DNA of 64,000 nt from Candidatus Gastranaerophilales bacterium. GTDB taxonomy: Bacteria > Cyanobacteriota > Vampirovibrionia > Gastranaerophilales > Gastranaerophilaceae. The notes under the pieces are model-generated. The model did not search any database, was not told where the DNA came from, and worked only from the letters and a program-made list of their open reading frames with translations. Every line of letters starts with the position of its first letter. Position 1 is the first letter of the stretch. Below, in pieces: positions 8,356-16,863 of this stretch. The DNA lies in contig CALUPU010000009.1 of the NCBI GenBank assembly GCA_944322725.1, positions 1-64,000 on the forward strand, in the 5' to 3' direction. The position numbers and the translations under genes are program-made.

Positions 8356-9450
8356 ATGGGTGATGAAGATAAGCAGTTTGAGGCATCCCACCAGAAACTG
8401 GAAAAAGCAAGAAAAGAAGGTCAGGTTGTAAAGTCAAAAGATTTTTCAACAGCAGTTGCAATGATTGTAATGTTTTTTGCAATAGCAAAACTTTCTCCTT
8501 TCATATTTGACCAGATTTCACGTCTTTTTGTTCTGTGCTATGAACAGATACCAAATCACAGTCTTCAAAATATCGGTCTGCCTTATTTGTTATTTATTAC
8601 GCTCGTGCCTACACTTCTTATCATCGGACCGATACTTGCTCTTGCAATGTTTATCGCAATCATTGGCGACTTTATTCAGGTGGGGCCTCTATTTACAACC
8701 ACCCCTCTGGCGCCGAAGCTTGACAAACTTAACCCCACCAAATATTTCAAAAATCTTATGTCTGTTAAAACTCTCTTTGAACTTGTTAAAAACATCATCA
8801 AGGTAGTAATTCTCGGATATGTGGGCTGGTCTGTTTACAGTTCACACTTTGAGGTAATCCTCGGTCTTGCCGCCACTGACAACAACTTTGCCATTATGCA
8901 GGAATTCGGAGCACTGATTATGGACTTTGTCATTAAGGCAAGTATTGCATTCTTAATAATCTCGGCAGCGGATTACGGAATGACCAGATGGAAATTCCTC
9001 CAAGACCAGAAAATGTCTTTTAAAGAGGTAAAAGATGAATACAAAAACACTGAAGGCGACCCGAACGTAAAAGCAGCCCTGCGTCAGCGCAGACAGCAGA
9101 TGATGCAGCAGGGCATGATGGACGCAGTACCTGATGCGGATTTTGTAGTAACAAACCCCACTCATGTTGCCTGTGCACTTAAATATGACCAGGAAGAAAT
9201 GGAATCACCAAAGCTTGTTGCCAAAGGTACGGAGCTTTTTGCCAAAAAGATTATTGATATAGCCAGAGAACACGGTGTTCCCGTCATTGAAAACCCGCCT
9301 GTTGCACGTGCACTTTTCCGTCTGGTAGATGTAAACCGTGAAATCCCGCCGGATTTGTACAAAGCAGTCGCAGAGATTTTACTGTTTGTATATAATTTGC
9401 GAAAAACACAAAAACCTAGTAATATAAATACTAAGACAGATGAAAAATAA
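8356..9450 (+). CDS. flhB: FlhB-type export-gate switch protein
   Basis: This is a component of the type III secretion export gate that sets substrate specificity. The N-terminus (KQFEASHQKLEKARKEGQV, then SKDFSTAV) is the FlhB/YscU signature, and four membrane segments follow within residues ~35-210. The cytoplasmic domain has the auto-cleavage site NPTH at residues 267-270. Its length of 364 is close to Salmonella FlhB. The start has AAGGA upstream. A FliA-like sigma gene begins two bases after the stop, so the pair is co-transcribed. No other flagellar gene is certain in the window, so a flagellar versus other T3SS role cannot be settled here. Confidence 0.92.
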   Translation: MGDEDKQFEASHQKLEKARKEGQVVKSKDFSTAVAMIVMFFAIAKLSPFIFDQISRLFVLCYEQIPNHSLQNIGLPYLLFITLVPTLLIIGPILALAMFIAIIGDFIQVGPLFTTTPLAPKLDKLNPTKYFKNLMSVKTLFELVKNIIKVVILGYVGWSVYSSHFEVILGLAATDNNFAIMQEFGALIMDFVIKASIAFLIISAADYGMTRWKFLQDQKMSFKEVKDEYKNTEGDPNVKAALRQRRQQMMQQGMMDAVPDADFVVTNPTHVACALKYDQEEMESPKLVAKGTELFAKKIIDIAREHGVPVIENPPVARALFRLVDVNREIPPDLYKAVAEILLFVYNLRKTQKPSNINTKTDEK

Positions 9451-9452
9451 TC

Positions 9453-10118
9453 ATGATTAATAACGTTTCTCAAAACAAAATAAAAGAATATATTACAATC
9501 GTTGAAAAGGTCGCAAAGGTTGAACACCGGCGTATTCCCTCACACATGGTGGATTACGAAGAACTCGTGTCAATCGGAATTATTGCCGTACAGGCAATGA
9601 TTAAAAATAAGACCCCCGAGCAGCTTGAAAAATACAACAGTTCTTACATCGGTACTGCTGTAAGATGGGCTATCAGAAACGAATTGAGAAACAGATACAA
9701 ATGGTATACCCTCAAACATAACAAAAGCGAAGAAGACACAGAAGGCGGAAGCGAAGGAGATATTGATGTATCTCCGGGTAAAGTCAGAGAGGCAATCTAT
9801 GAAACAATTTTGTCTATAGACTCAATTGCAGCTGCATCATCCGATAATGATTCGCCTTTTGATTTTATCAAAGATCCGCACGCTCTTCCTGATGAAAAGG
9901 CAGAAATTTCAGAACTGGGTAAAGCCATAAGAGAGGCTATTGCAACACTTCCGCAAAAAGACAGACTCGTTGTGGAATACAGATTCTACAGAAACATGCA
10001 GGTTAAAGAGATTGCAGAGCAGGTAGGGCTTTCGTCCTCACGTATCACAAGAATAGTGCAGTCGGCATTGAACCATGTCAGAGAATATCTTGTTGCACAT
10101 GAACATTACGGATACTAA
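9453..10118 (+). CDS. FliA/WhiG-type sigma-70 family factor
   Basis: A 221-residue alternative sigma factor. Region 2 is recognisable from VDYEELVSIGIIAVQAMI through SYIGTAVRWAIRNELR (~residues 25-80). An acidic linker with a residual region 3 follows, and region 4 is at the C-terminus, with LPQKDRLVVEYRFYRNMQV and a helix-turn-helix in KEIAEQVGLSSSRITRIVQ. The size and the flhB linkage resemble flagellar sigma-28 (FliA), but region 3 is shortened, so a general stress or envelope role is possible. It is translated from an ATG two bases after flhB and followed 14 bases later by a kinase gene. Confidence 0.85.
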   Translation: MINNVSQNKIKEYITIVEKVAKVEHRRIPSHMVDYEELVSIGIIAVQAMIKNKTPEQLEKYNSSYIGTAVRWAIRNELRNRYKWYTLKHNKSEEDTEGGSEGDIDVSPGKVREAIYETILSIDSIAAASSDNDSPFDFIKDPHALPDEKAEISELGKAIREAIATLPQKDRLVVEYRFYRNMQVKEIAEQVGLSSSRITRIVQSALNHVREYLVAHEHYGY

Positions 10119-10132
10119 GCAGGGTACAGGTT

Positions 10133-11131
10133 TTGCAGAGTTTTGCTTTAGTAATATCAATATTTTTTAACCTGTTGTTTTCGGGTCTTGTTATTTACAT
10201 TTTTATAAGGTACAGAAAGTTGAAAAATACTTTCAGATACCATAAGAAAATGCTGCGCAGTATTGCAAAAACTATAAATTCCGTACGTTACGGGAATTTA
10301 TACGAACGTGTTCATAAAGAAACTTTTGATGTGCTGCCCAACCTTGCTCAGAGCGTCAATTCCATGATTGAGTCAATTGTCGACAGAGAGGATATGATTA
10401 AGGAATACCAGAATGACCTTAACAAAAAAATTGATGTCTTAAAGGAAGTCGAAGAACTCAAAGAGGACTTTGTCGCAACACTGACTCATGATTTAAAGGT
10501 TCCTATTCTTGCAGAAAAAAATATGCTCGGTTTTCTGCTGGATAACCGTTTCGGCGAATTGAACGACCGTCAGAAAGAAGCTCTTCTTCACCTGAAAAAC
10601 TCTAATAAAGAACTTGTGGAACTGGTAGAAATTCTTCTTGAAACCTACAAACTTAACGAAACCAAAATTAAGCTTAATGTCGAAGAAACAGATGTAAACA
10701 GGCTTATAGAAAGTGCCATACAGGAAATGCAGCCCATTGCGGATACGGATTCTATAAATATAAGATACTGGACAGAATATGACAAAAGAGTAAAACTCGA
10801 CGAATTCTACATCAAAAGAGTACTCAAAAACCTGATTTTAAACGCAATATCGTTCAGCAATCCGTCATCTACGGTTGATGTTGCACTGTGCAATAATGAC
10901 AAAAATATTTATATTAAAATAACAAACTACGGAAAAAGTATCAAAAAAGAAGAAATCAAGCATGTTTTCGACAAATATTATACAACTGCTAAAAAATTCC
11001 GCAAAGTAGGCACCGGTCTCGGGCTTTATCTGTCTAATAAAATTGTTAAGTCGCATAAAGGCAGAATTTTTATAGAGACCGAATCAGATGAACGCCAGTA
11101 CACAACATTTATTATAGAACTGGCAAGATAG
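10133..11131 (+). CDS. Membrane sensor histidine kinase
   Basis: A 332-residue kinase with a single N-terminal membrane helix (residues ~3-25), a short coiled linker resembling a HAMP, a HisKA dimerisation domain with the phospho-His in LTHDLKVP (H119), and an HATPase_c domain with the N box NLILNAISFS and G boxes around GTGLGLYLSNKIV. There is no separate sensing domain, so it may sense membrane state or a partner. The TTG at 10133 is used as start because the next Met would delete the membrane helix. No response regulator is adjacent; it is third in the flhB-sigma operon. Confidence 0.85.
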   Translation: MQSFALVISIFFNLLFSGLVIYIFIRYRKLKNTFRYHKKMLRSIAKTINSVRYGNLYERVHKETFDVLPNLAQSVNSMIESIVDREDMIKEYQNDLNKKIDVLKEVEELKEDFVATLTHDLKVPILAEKNMLGFLLDNRFGELNDRQKEALLHLKNSNKELVELVEILLETYKLNETKIKLNVEETDVNRLIESAIQEMQPIADTDSINIRYWTEYDKRVKLDEFYIKRVLKNLILNAISFSNPSSTVDVALCNNDKNIYIKITNYGKSIKKEEIKHVFDKYYTTAKKFRKVGTGLGLYLSNKIVKSHKGRIFIETESDERQYTTFIIELAR

Positions 11132-11135
11132 CCCG

Positions 11136-12026
11136 TTATTGATTCCACTTATCAGCAAGTTCCTCTGTTATTTTAATTCCTGAAGGTGTTGCAGCAAGAC
11201 CGGCTTCAGAACTTTCTTTAAGCTTTGGCGACATCATCTCGCCTACCTGAACCATTGCGTCAACTATTTCATCAATCGGAATCACAGACTTTATATCAGC
11301 CATTGCAAGTTCTGCACCTGTAACTGCATAAATAGACATAAACGCATTGCGCTTTACACATGGAACCTCAACGAGTCCTGCAACAGGGTCGCAAACAAGT
11401 CCCATTATGTTTTTGAGAGTCAATGCAGCTGCATTTATAATCTGTTCATTAGTCCCGTTATACATCTCGACAAGCCCTGCTGCAGCCATCGCAGCAGCGA
11501 CCCCGCATTCACTCTGGCATCCCGCAACAGCTCCTGCAAGAGCCAGTTTGTTTGATATAATCTTGCCAATCAGCCCTGCTGTTATCAAAGAATTTATCTG
11601 AATCTCTTCATTTGCATCAAGTGACTCCGCAATTGCAATAATCACAGACGGAACAATACCGCACGAGCCTGCAGTCGGGCAAGCTGCAATTTTTCCCATT
11701 CTTGCATTCTGTTCAATTGTTGCCAGAGAATATTTGAGAACATTTTGATAAGTTTTTGAAAAAAGACTTTTTCCGTCTTTGTATTTTTTCACGAGTTTGG
11801 CGCAGTCATTACCGCAAAGTCCGCTTACGGATTTTTCTTCGGAATTCAATCCCTCTTTAATTGCAGATTTCATTGAATCCAGTATATGTTTTACTCTGTC
11901 TCTGACCTCTTCTGTCGAAATCTCGGAATTATCCGCCTCAAGCATTTCGCAAACTTCGTAGAGTCTTTTATTCTTTTCTATTGCAATATTTAAAATATCC
12001 TGAAAATTATTGGTCTTTATTATCAT
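11136..12026 (-). CDS. sdaAA: L-serine dehydratase, iron-sulfur type, alpha subunit
   Basis: With the beta subunit this deaminates L-serine to pyruvate and ammonia. The oxygen-sensitive 4Fe-4S cluster of this family is held by cysteines in segments like AACPTAGSCG, AGCQSECG and VCDPVAGLVEVPC, all present. The 296-residue length is normal. It overlaps the beta gene by 4 bp (ATGA), giving coupled translation. The enzyme suits an anaerobe that ferments amino acids. The gene end lies 4 bases from the convergent kinase gene. Confidence 0.93.
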   Translation of the reverse strand: MIIKTNNFQDILNIAIEKNKRLYEVCEMLEADNSEISTEEVRDRVKHILDSMKSAIKEGLNSEEKSVSGLCGNDCAKLVKKYKDGKSLFSKTYQNVLKYSLATIEQNARMGKIAACPTAGSCGIVPSVIIAIAESLDANEEIQINSLITAGLIGKIISNKLALAGAVAGCQSECGVAAAMAAAGLVEMYNGTNEQIINAAALTLKNIMGLVCDPVAGLVEVPCVKRNAFMSIYAVTGAELAMADIKSVIPIDEIVDAMVQVGEMMSPKLKESSEAGLAATPSGIKITEELADKWNQ

Positions 12027-12700
12027 TTTTTAAGCATTTCTATATTTCTGATTAAATATACTTCATCTATTTTGGCAAGTTCATCTATAACATACTGAGG
12101 AAGAACACCATCAAGACAAATTCCCATTGAAGCTTCCTGCCCTTTAGCATTTCTGTCACAATGCATAGAGGCAATATTAATATTCTGCCCCTGTAAAAGT
12201 GCGGTTACACGATAAACCATTCCGGGTTTGTCCTTATAAATTAATATAAGAGTATCAAAATCTCCGTTAATATTAAACTTGTATCCATTAATTTTTGTTA
12301 TGGCAACTTCGCCCGCACCTTTAGAAATACCGCTGATTTCCATTTTAGGTAAATCCGGATGTTCAAGTATTATGTCAGCAGAATTCGGATGACGGTTGTA
12401 ATCCTCCAGATATTCAAACTCGTAATCCACACCGAGTTTCTTTGCATTATCAAAAGCTTTTTTTATGGAGTCATTGTCAACATCCATCCCGAGAATACCT
12501 CCCAGAAGCCCCCTGTCAGTACCGTGACCTTTGCCGGTTTTAGCAAAAGAATTGTACATTCTGAATCTGACTTTTGATGGAATTTCACCAAATATATTTC
12601 CTGCAATAAGCCCTATCCTCACAGCACCTGCAGTGTGAGAACTGGACGGTCCTATCATAACCGGTCCGATTATATCAAAAAGTGTTTTGACTTTTTCCAT
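12023..12700 (-). CDS. sdaAB: L-serine dehydratase, iron-sulfur type, beta subunit
   Basis: The N-terminal half carries the family motif GPVMIGPSSSHTAGAVRIG. The C-terminal half (~residues 145-225) is an ACT domain (LILIYKDKPGMVYRVTALL) of the kind that can bind serine as a regulator. At 225 residues it is normal. It is the first gene of the two-gene operon, with a TTTTCTCC complement (GGAGAAAA) before the ATG. No riboswitch-like structure was seen in the 170-base gap upstream. Confidence 0.93.
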   Translation of the reverse strand: MEKVKTLFDIIGPVMIGPSSSHTAGAVRIGLIAGNIFGEIPSKVRFRMYNSFAKTGKGHGTDRGLLGGILGMDVDNDSIKKAFDNAKKLGVDYEFEYLEDYNRHPNSADIILEHPDLPKMEISGISKGAGEVAITKINGYKFNINGDFDTLILIYKDKPGMVYRVTALLQGQNINIASMHCDRNAKGQEASMGICLDGVLPQYVIDELAKIDEVYLIRNIEMLKK

Positions 12701-12870
12701 TTTTTCTCCTAAAAACTGATATCGCCAATGGTTTTATATCTTTTTAATACTATTTTTTCGGCAAGCATCGGTACATACATTTTATCAGCAAAAATTTTAT
12801 TTTTTGATTTTATTTAAAATTCTTAATATAATTAAAAAGCATCCATTATATCAGAGGAGAAAAAATAATT

Positions 12871-14253
12871 ATGGAAGATAATAAAAACAGCTTGAGAAAA
12901 CTCTCTGTAATACAGCTGTTGAATTTTTGTCTGGGATTTTTCGGTTTACAGTTTGCTTGGCAGATGAGAATAATCCTATCAGGTCCGGTAACAGAAGGTC
13001 TCGGCGCCTCACCGTTTATATTCGGTCTTATATGGCTTGCAGGTCCTGTCACCGGTATGGTTGTACAGCCGATTATAGGTGCATTAAGCGATAATACTCA
13101 CACAAAATTCGGCAGAAGAAGACCCTACCTCATGCTTGGAGCAATACTTGCCGCCATTGCACTATGGGCATTTCCAAATTCTGCAGGTATTGCAAGTTTT
13201 CTTGCTGATAAACTCCATCTTCCTCTTCCTGTCTTCGGCGGATTGATTGTAGCAGCAATAATGATCTGGATTATAGATGCCTGCGTGAACGCCGCACAAG
13301 GACCTTACAGAGCGCTTGTTCCCGATAATATTGTGCCAGAACAGCACTCCATTGCTAATTCGTATTTAAGCTTTGCAATAGGATTGGGTTCTGTAATTGC
13401 CGCTGGTACCGCACCGTTTTTAAAATGGGCTTTTGACTATCAAATGTCTATTGAGGCACAGTTTATTATGGCAGCACTTGCATTTTTGCTCGGTATGACG
13501 TGGACATGTATTACTTTTAAAGAACGTTCTGCGGAAAAAAATAATTCACAAAACGAAAAGCAAGATAAACGCACATTTTTAGAGGATTTAAAAACTTTTC
13601 TTCAAGCATCGCCGGAAGTCTATAAAATATGCTTGATGCAGTTTTGTACATGGATTGGTGTAATGTGTATGTTTATATTCTTTACCCAATTTGCCATTCA
13701 CACCGTATACGGTGTACCTGACCTTACGACAGCATCAGCAGCTTTAAAAACCGAATTTGCACACAAAACAGCGCAGGCAACAAATTTTTCTTCAATATGC
13801 TTTGCTGTATTAAACCTCATTTGCTTTGCAGTTTCTATTCCTATAGGAATTCTGTCTACAAAATACGGAAACAAAAAAGTACACATAATATCTCTTATTA
13901 CAATGGCTTTATCTTATCTTTTGATGGCAGTAACCTCTAATCCGGCTGCTGTAATGGTGCTTATGGGTATTGCAGGTATCGGCTGGGCAAGCATACTGGC
14001 ACTTCCGTTTGCAATGCTGTCGGAATACATTCAAAAAGGCTCTGAAGGTGCTGTTATGGGTATATTTAATATATTTATTGCAGGTCCTCAGATTCTTGTT
14101 TGTACAATTGTTGCCTGGTTTATATCAAAATGTGTTTTCCAAACCCAAGCCGGCATAAACTACCACTGGGAATATTGTTTCTTTATCGGAGCAATTGTTC
14201 TTATACTTTCAGTAATCATTACCAATATGATTCAAGAAACGATTAAAAAATAA
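12871..14253 (+). CDS. MFS sugar transporter, GPH/SLC45 sucrose-type
   Basis: A 460-residue permease with about 12 membrane helices. The motif GALSDNTHTKFGRRRPY between helices 2 and 3 and the N-terminal LLNFCLGFFGLQFAWQMR are characteristic of the GPH/sucrose (SUT, SLC45) branch of the major facilitator superfamily, proton- or sodium-coupled importers of disaccharides or glycosides. AGGAGA precedes the ATG. It stands alone, with no glycosidase next to it, so the sugar cannot be named. Confidence 0.85.
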   Translation: MEDNKNSLRKLSVIQLLNFCLGFFGLQFAWQMRIILSGPVTEGLGASPFIFGLIWLAGPVTGMVVQPIIGALSDNTHTKFGRRRPYLMLGAILAAIALWAFPNSAGIASFLADKLHLPLPVFGGLIVAAIMIWIIDACVNAAQGPYRALVPDNIVPEQHSIANSYLSFAIGLGSVIAAGTAPFLKWAFDYQMSIEAQFIMAALAFLLGMTWTCITFKERSAEKNNSQNEKQDKRTFLEDLKTFLQASPEVYKICLMQFCTWIGVMCMFIFFTQFAIHTVYGVPDLTTASAALKTEFAHKTAQATNFSSICFAVLNLICFAVSIPIGILSTKYGNKKVHIISLITMALSYLLMAVTSNPAAVMVLMGIAGIGWASILALPFAMLSEYIQKGSEGAVMGIFNIFIAGPQILVCTIVAWFISKCVFQTQAGINYHWEYCFFIGAIVLILSVIITNMIQETIKK

Positions 14254-14357
14254 GCTTTTGTAAAGAAATGTAACAGATTTTGTATATACTGAATATTGAA
14301 CCTTTATTTTGTTTTTATATACATGTAAGTAAAACAAAGTAAGCAAGGAGCAAGAAA

Positions 14358-15068
14358 ATGGGTTTAGCAGCATCACAAGCAAGATTGTTACTTTTAACAG
14401 CAAGAAAGAGTGATCTTGAATACAGAGCACAGCAGATTACTAATGCTGAAATGATTCTTGCTATGCAGACTGAGCAGATTGCCAGAGAGTATTCTATTAA
14501 GATAAGCAACCAGGCTATATTTTTCACAAATGCTACAGATCAGAGTTCTTTTTGTTTAAGCGGAAAAAGTTTTGCCAACAAAGAGATTAGCGGTTATGAT
14601 TTATACACATTAGTTACAGACAGCAGTGATGTTAGTGATTCTGAGAGTGTATGGATTAATGGCAATAAAAAGATCAGTAATGAAGATTACGAATTGTTAT
14701 CTGAAGCTGAGAAGAACCAGTATGATAAATATCATATAGTTAATTATGATAATCAATCAGAACTTCCTAACGGATTGATGCTTTTAGAGGGTTTAAAGAA
14801 CGGAACATTAGCTATAGTAGCTAAGAACAATGAAGTAGTAAATTTAAATTCCAATAACGGATTCACACAGTCTTATTACACTGATGATGATAGAGCTGCA
14901 GAGGCTGAATACGAACGCAAGACTGCTGAGATTCAGGTTAAAGAAAAGAGATTGCAGAATGATTTAAATCAAGTTGAGACTCAGCAGAAGGCTTGTGATA
15001 CTGAGATTGATTCTGTCAAGAAAGTTATGGAAAAGAATATTGAGAGAACTTTCAAGGTGTTCTCATAA
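14358..15068 (+). CDS. Unknown protein with MGLAASQAR N-terminus and C-terminal coiled coil
   Basis: A 236-residue soluble protein. The N-terminus MGLAASQARLLLLTARKSD, an amphipathic helix and a C-terminal coiled coil (~170-230, KEKRLQNDLNQVETQQKA) ending in NIERTFKVFS frame a variable middle. From general familiarity I believe this end-to-end layout recurs in many proteins of Gastranaerophilales, but the function is not known to me. There is no signal peptide or membrane helix. A strong ribosome site (AAGGAG) precedes the ATG. It prefers AAG, AGT and GAG codons more than the neighbouring genes do. A terminator lies at 15147. Confidence 0.7.
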   Translation: MGLAASQARLLLLTARKSDLEYRAQQITNAEMILAMQTEQIAREYSIKISNQAIFFTNATDQSSFCLSGKSFANKEISGYDLYTLVTDSSDVSDSESVWINGNKKISNEDYELLSEAEKNQYDKYHIVNYDNQSELPNGLMLLEGLKNGTLAIVAKNNEVVNLNSNNGFTQSYYTDDDRAAEAEYERKTAEIQVKEKRLQNDLNQVETQQKACDTEIDSVKKVMEKNIERTFKVFS

Positions 15069-15146
15069 TCGAAAAACAAAAAAATAATTTTTAAAATATA
15101 CTTCACACACTTAAAAGTAAACCGGCTTACTTACTTACAAATTTTT

Positions 15147-15173
15147 AAAACCGTCACAAAAATGACGGTTTTT
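15147..15173 (+). terminator. Rho-independent terminator
   Basis: The hairpin AAAACCGTCA / TGACGGTTTT with a six-base loop and T-run lies 79 bases after the gene at 14358. Confidence 0.8.
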
Positions 15174-15274
15174 ATTTTTTATAAATACTTTGATTAAACG
15201 GTTTACTTTTCGAAAAAAAACCTTAAACTATACATGACTAATTATACTTAAAGGAAACGGTAAAGGAGACTATT

Positions 15275-15829
15275 ATGTCACTAATGAACGGTCAGGCATT
15301 ATTTGCAAACGCATTAAGCGGTTTATCTTCCACATATTCAATTCTTGCAAAAAACAGTTCTAACACCGGTGGTATTACAATCGAAGACCTAACAAACCCA
15401 TCTGCAACAGTATTACAACAGCTGGGCGGCAACACAACATTTGCGCAATTCTTAACCTCAAACTTTGCTGCAATAGACAAAGATGGCGACGGCAAAATCA
15501 GTTCTGATGATATGAGTAATTTAACAAGCAAACTTGCACAGAACGGTCTTTCCTATCAGGAACTCTGCCAGTTGTGCTCAAGCGGCATGGGCGGCAGCGA
15601 TATGTTAAATAATGTATTAACTTATTTCAATCAAATTGATACAAACAAAGACGGAAGGGTAACAACTGCAGAGATTCAAGCATTCAGCCTGAAAGCAGAT
15701 GAAGAAAAATTAAAAACGGAATATCAATCTTTCAAACCAAGTTCTATGAGCATATTCTATGGCGACAGCGAATCGGACAGCGAACCCTCAAGTCTTATTG
15801 ACAATCTGTACCCTCAGAATAATTCTTAA
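15275..15829 (+). CDS. EF-hand calcium-binding protein
   Basis: A 184-residue protein with two canonical EF-hand loops, DKDGDGKISSDD (~residues 69-80) and DTNKDGRVTTAE (~119-130), each with Asp at 1, 3 and 5, Gly at 6 and an acidic residue at 12. The flanking regions are Ser/Asn/Gln-rich and predicted helical. It has no signal peptide, so it binds Ca2+ in the cytoplasm or is exported by a Sec-independent route. AAGGAG precedes the ATG. The gene is monocistronic, bounded by terminators on both sides. The role is unknown. Confidence 0.82.
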   Translation: MSLMNGQALFANALSGLSSTYSILAKNSSNTGGITIEDLTNPSATVLQQLGGNTTFAQFLTSNFAAIDKDGDGKISSDDMSNLTSKLAQNGLSYQELCQLCSSGMGGSDMLNNVLTYFNQIDTNKDGRVTTAEIQAFSLKADEEKLKTEYQSFKPSSMSIFYGDSESDSEPSSLIDNLYPQNNS

Positions 15830-15842
15830 AATTTTGTTATAT

Positions 15843-15875
15843 AAAAAAAGCCGGCTGATAACAGCCGGTTTTTTT
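15843..15875. terminator. Bidirectional rho-independent terminator
   Basis: A seven-A run, CCGGCTG, the loop ATAA, CAGCCGG and a seven-T run serve the EF-hand gene and the convergent small gene, whose stop codon (15876-15874) lies inside the T-run. Confidence 0.85.
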
Positions 15876-16062
15876 ACTTTTTAACAGAATCTTTTATAAC
15901 TATCAGGTTATTCATTATCTTCATCTGTGTAGTGGGCAGAACAACATCGTTTAGCCCGTTTGCAATACTCAATATAGAACCTGCCTTTAAGACAACGTCT
16001 TCGCCTCTGTAAGTAAAAGTGTAATCATCCTGTCTGTCCGATCTGATAGTAATTTTGTCCAT
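15874..16062 (-). CDS. Small beta-rich protein of unknown function
   Basis: A 62-residue protein, MDKITIRSDRQDDYTFTYRG onward, with alternating hydrophobic residues that suggest a small beta barrel (VVLKAGSILSIANGL). TTTAGGA lies just upstream of the ATG. There are no cysteines, signal peptide or membrane segment. Its stop overlaps the terminator. I do not recognise a family. It is short enough that a chance frame cannot be excluded, but composition and ribosome site look real. Confidence 0.5.
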   Translation of the reverse strand: MDKITIRSDRQDDYTFTYRGEDVVLKAGSILSIANGLNDVVLPTTQMKIMNNLIVIKDSVKK

Positions 16063-16097
16063 TCCTAAACCGCCTGTCTATAAATAATTTTTTACGC

Positions 16098-16126
16098 TTG
16101 TTTATTATAACAAAAAAGTATAAAAT
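16098..16126 (+). promoter_or_regulatory. Promoter of the candidate 6S-like RNA
   Basis: TTGTTT (16098-16103), a 17-base spacer and TAAAAT (16121-16126) place a start near 16133, exactly where the closing stem of the RNA begins. Confidence 0.5.
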
Positions 16127-16132
16127 ATTAAT

Positions 16133-16308
16133 ACTCTATACAGGTATCTATTTTGTTCCTACATTATTTACTATCGGGAGAGGCGACTCGAAAGTTTTGA
16201 AGTATACCTGCCGCAGCAAAAGCTGTGCCAGCAGGAAACGGATAGACCAAGGCACTCACCCACCTGCGAGACTCGCAGGTAACAAAATCATACTTGTATA
16301 GGGTTTTT
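16133..16308 (+). ncRNA. ssrS: Structured RNA, candidate 6S RNA
   Basis: A ~175-base element without a credible protein. Its ends pair in a long closing stem: CTATACA (16136-16142) with TGTATAG (16295-16301), then GGTAT with ATACT, then ATTTTGTT with AACAAAAT. A compact hairpin ACCTGCGA-GAC-TCGCAGGT (16262-16280) sits on the 3' side next to that stem. The preceding GGCACTCACCC can pair imperfectly with GGGAGAGGC (16176-16184), and the tip is CCTGC..CAGC-AAAA-GCTG..GCAGG. A T-rich run follows. Rod shape, open central bubble, 3'-side hairpin after CACTCACC, and size all match 6S RNA, which binds the housekeeping RNA polymerase. I assign it by architecture, not by a model search. Confidence 0.55.
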
Positions 16309-16375
16309 ATTTTTGTTTAAAAATTTTTTGAACAGGGCATTATCATGATAGCGCGTTATAACCAATGGTATTCGT

Positions 16376-16861
16376 ATGTCAATCAGTCCTATTTCCTCCT
16401 ACATGATGTCTATGTATGTACCCTCAAGCGGCACCAAAGCCGTTGAGGAAGACTACGAATACGTTTTAATCAAGCAGCAGCTGGCTGCAATGGGGATTAT
16501 TCCGAGCGGAGATAAAGAGACAGACAAACTTAAACTCGAAACAGCTCAAAGAGTTAAGGAAATGATGGAATCTCAAAGTGCTTCCATGAACTCTAGACAG
16601 TCTATACCTTTTGAAGACGTAATGAATACTCTCAATCTTTCCATAACCGGTGATCTTGATAAAGACTATGATACAACCATAGACAAACTCGACTATGAAA
16701 TCTACATGGCATACTCTGACGAAGAAAAAGAGTACTACGAAGCATTAAAAGATCAGGTTGAAAGTGAATATAATTCCTCAAAACAAGACAGCATAAGCTA
16801 CTTTTCCGGAGCAAGCGTACTCTCTGATATGAACAAATATATGCTTCTCGGAATTTACTAA
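16376..16861 (+). CDS. Unknown acidic helical protein
   Basis: A 161-residue soluble protein beginning MSISPISSYMMSMYVPSSG. It is mostly helical and acidic (DYEYVLIKQQLAAMG, YMAYSDEEKEYYEALKDQV), with a hydrophobic C-terminal tail NKYMLLGIY. No signal peptide or known domain. The ATG at 16376 has no ribosome site; TATAAC at 16357-16362 would give a leader of only a few bases. It ends three bases before the convergent solute-binding protein gene. Its short Ser/Met-rich start and helical body resemble the other lineage-type proteins nearby. Confidence 0.65.
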   Translation: MSISPISSYMMSMYVPSSGTKAVEEDYEYVLIKQQLAAMGIIPSGDKETDKLKLETAQRVKEMMESQSASMNSRQSIPFEDVMNTLNLSITGDLDKDYDTTIDKLDYEIYMAYSDEEKEYYEALKDQVESEYNSSKQDSISYFSGASVLSDMNKYMLLGIY

Positions 16862-16863
16862 AA

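Noticed and set aside
16098-16301. A 67-codon frame over the candidate 6S RNA
   Set aside because: It has no ribosome site, its predicted protein is basic and irregular, and the DNA is explained by paired ends and hairpins.
16133-16308. Riboswitch (glycine, cobalamin or guanidine type) instead of 6S RNA
   Set aside because: GGGAGAG recalls a glycine aptamer start, but the other conserved segments of these aptamers are missing, and the long closing stem plus T-run bound a stand-alone RNA.
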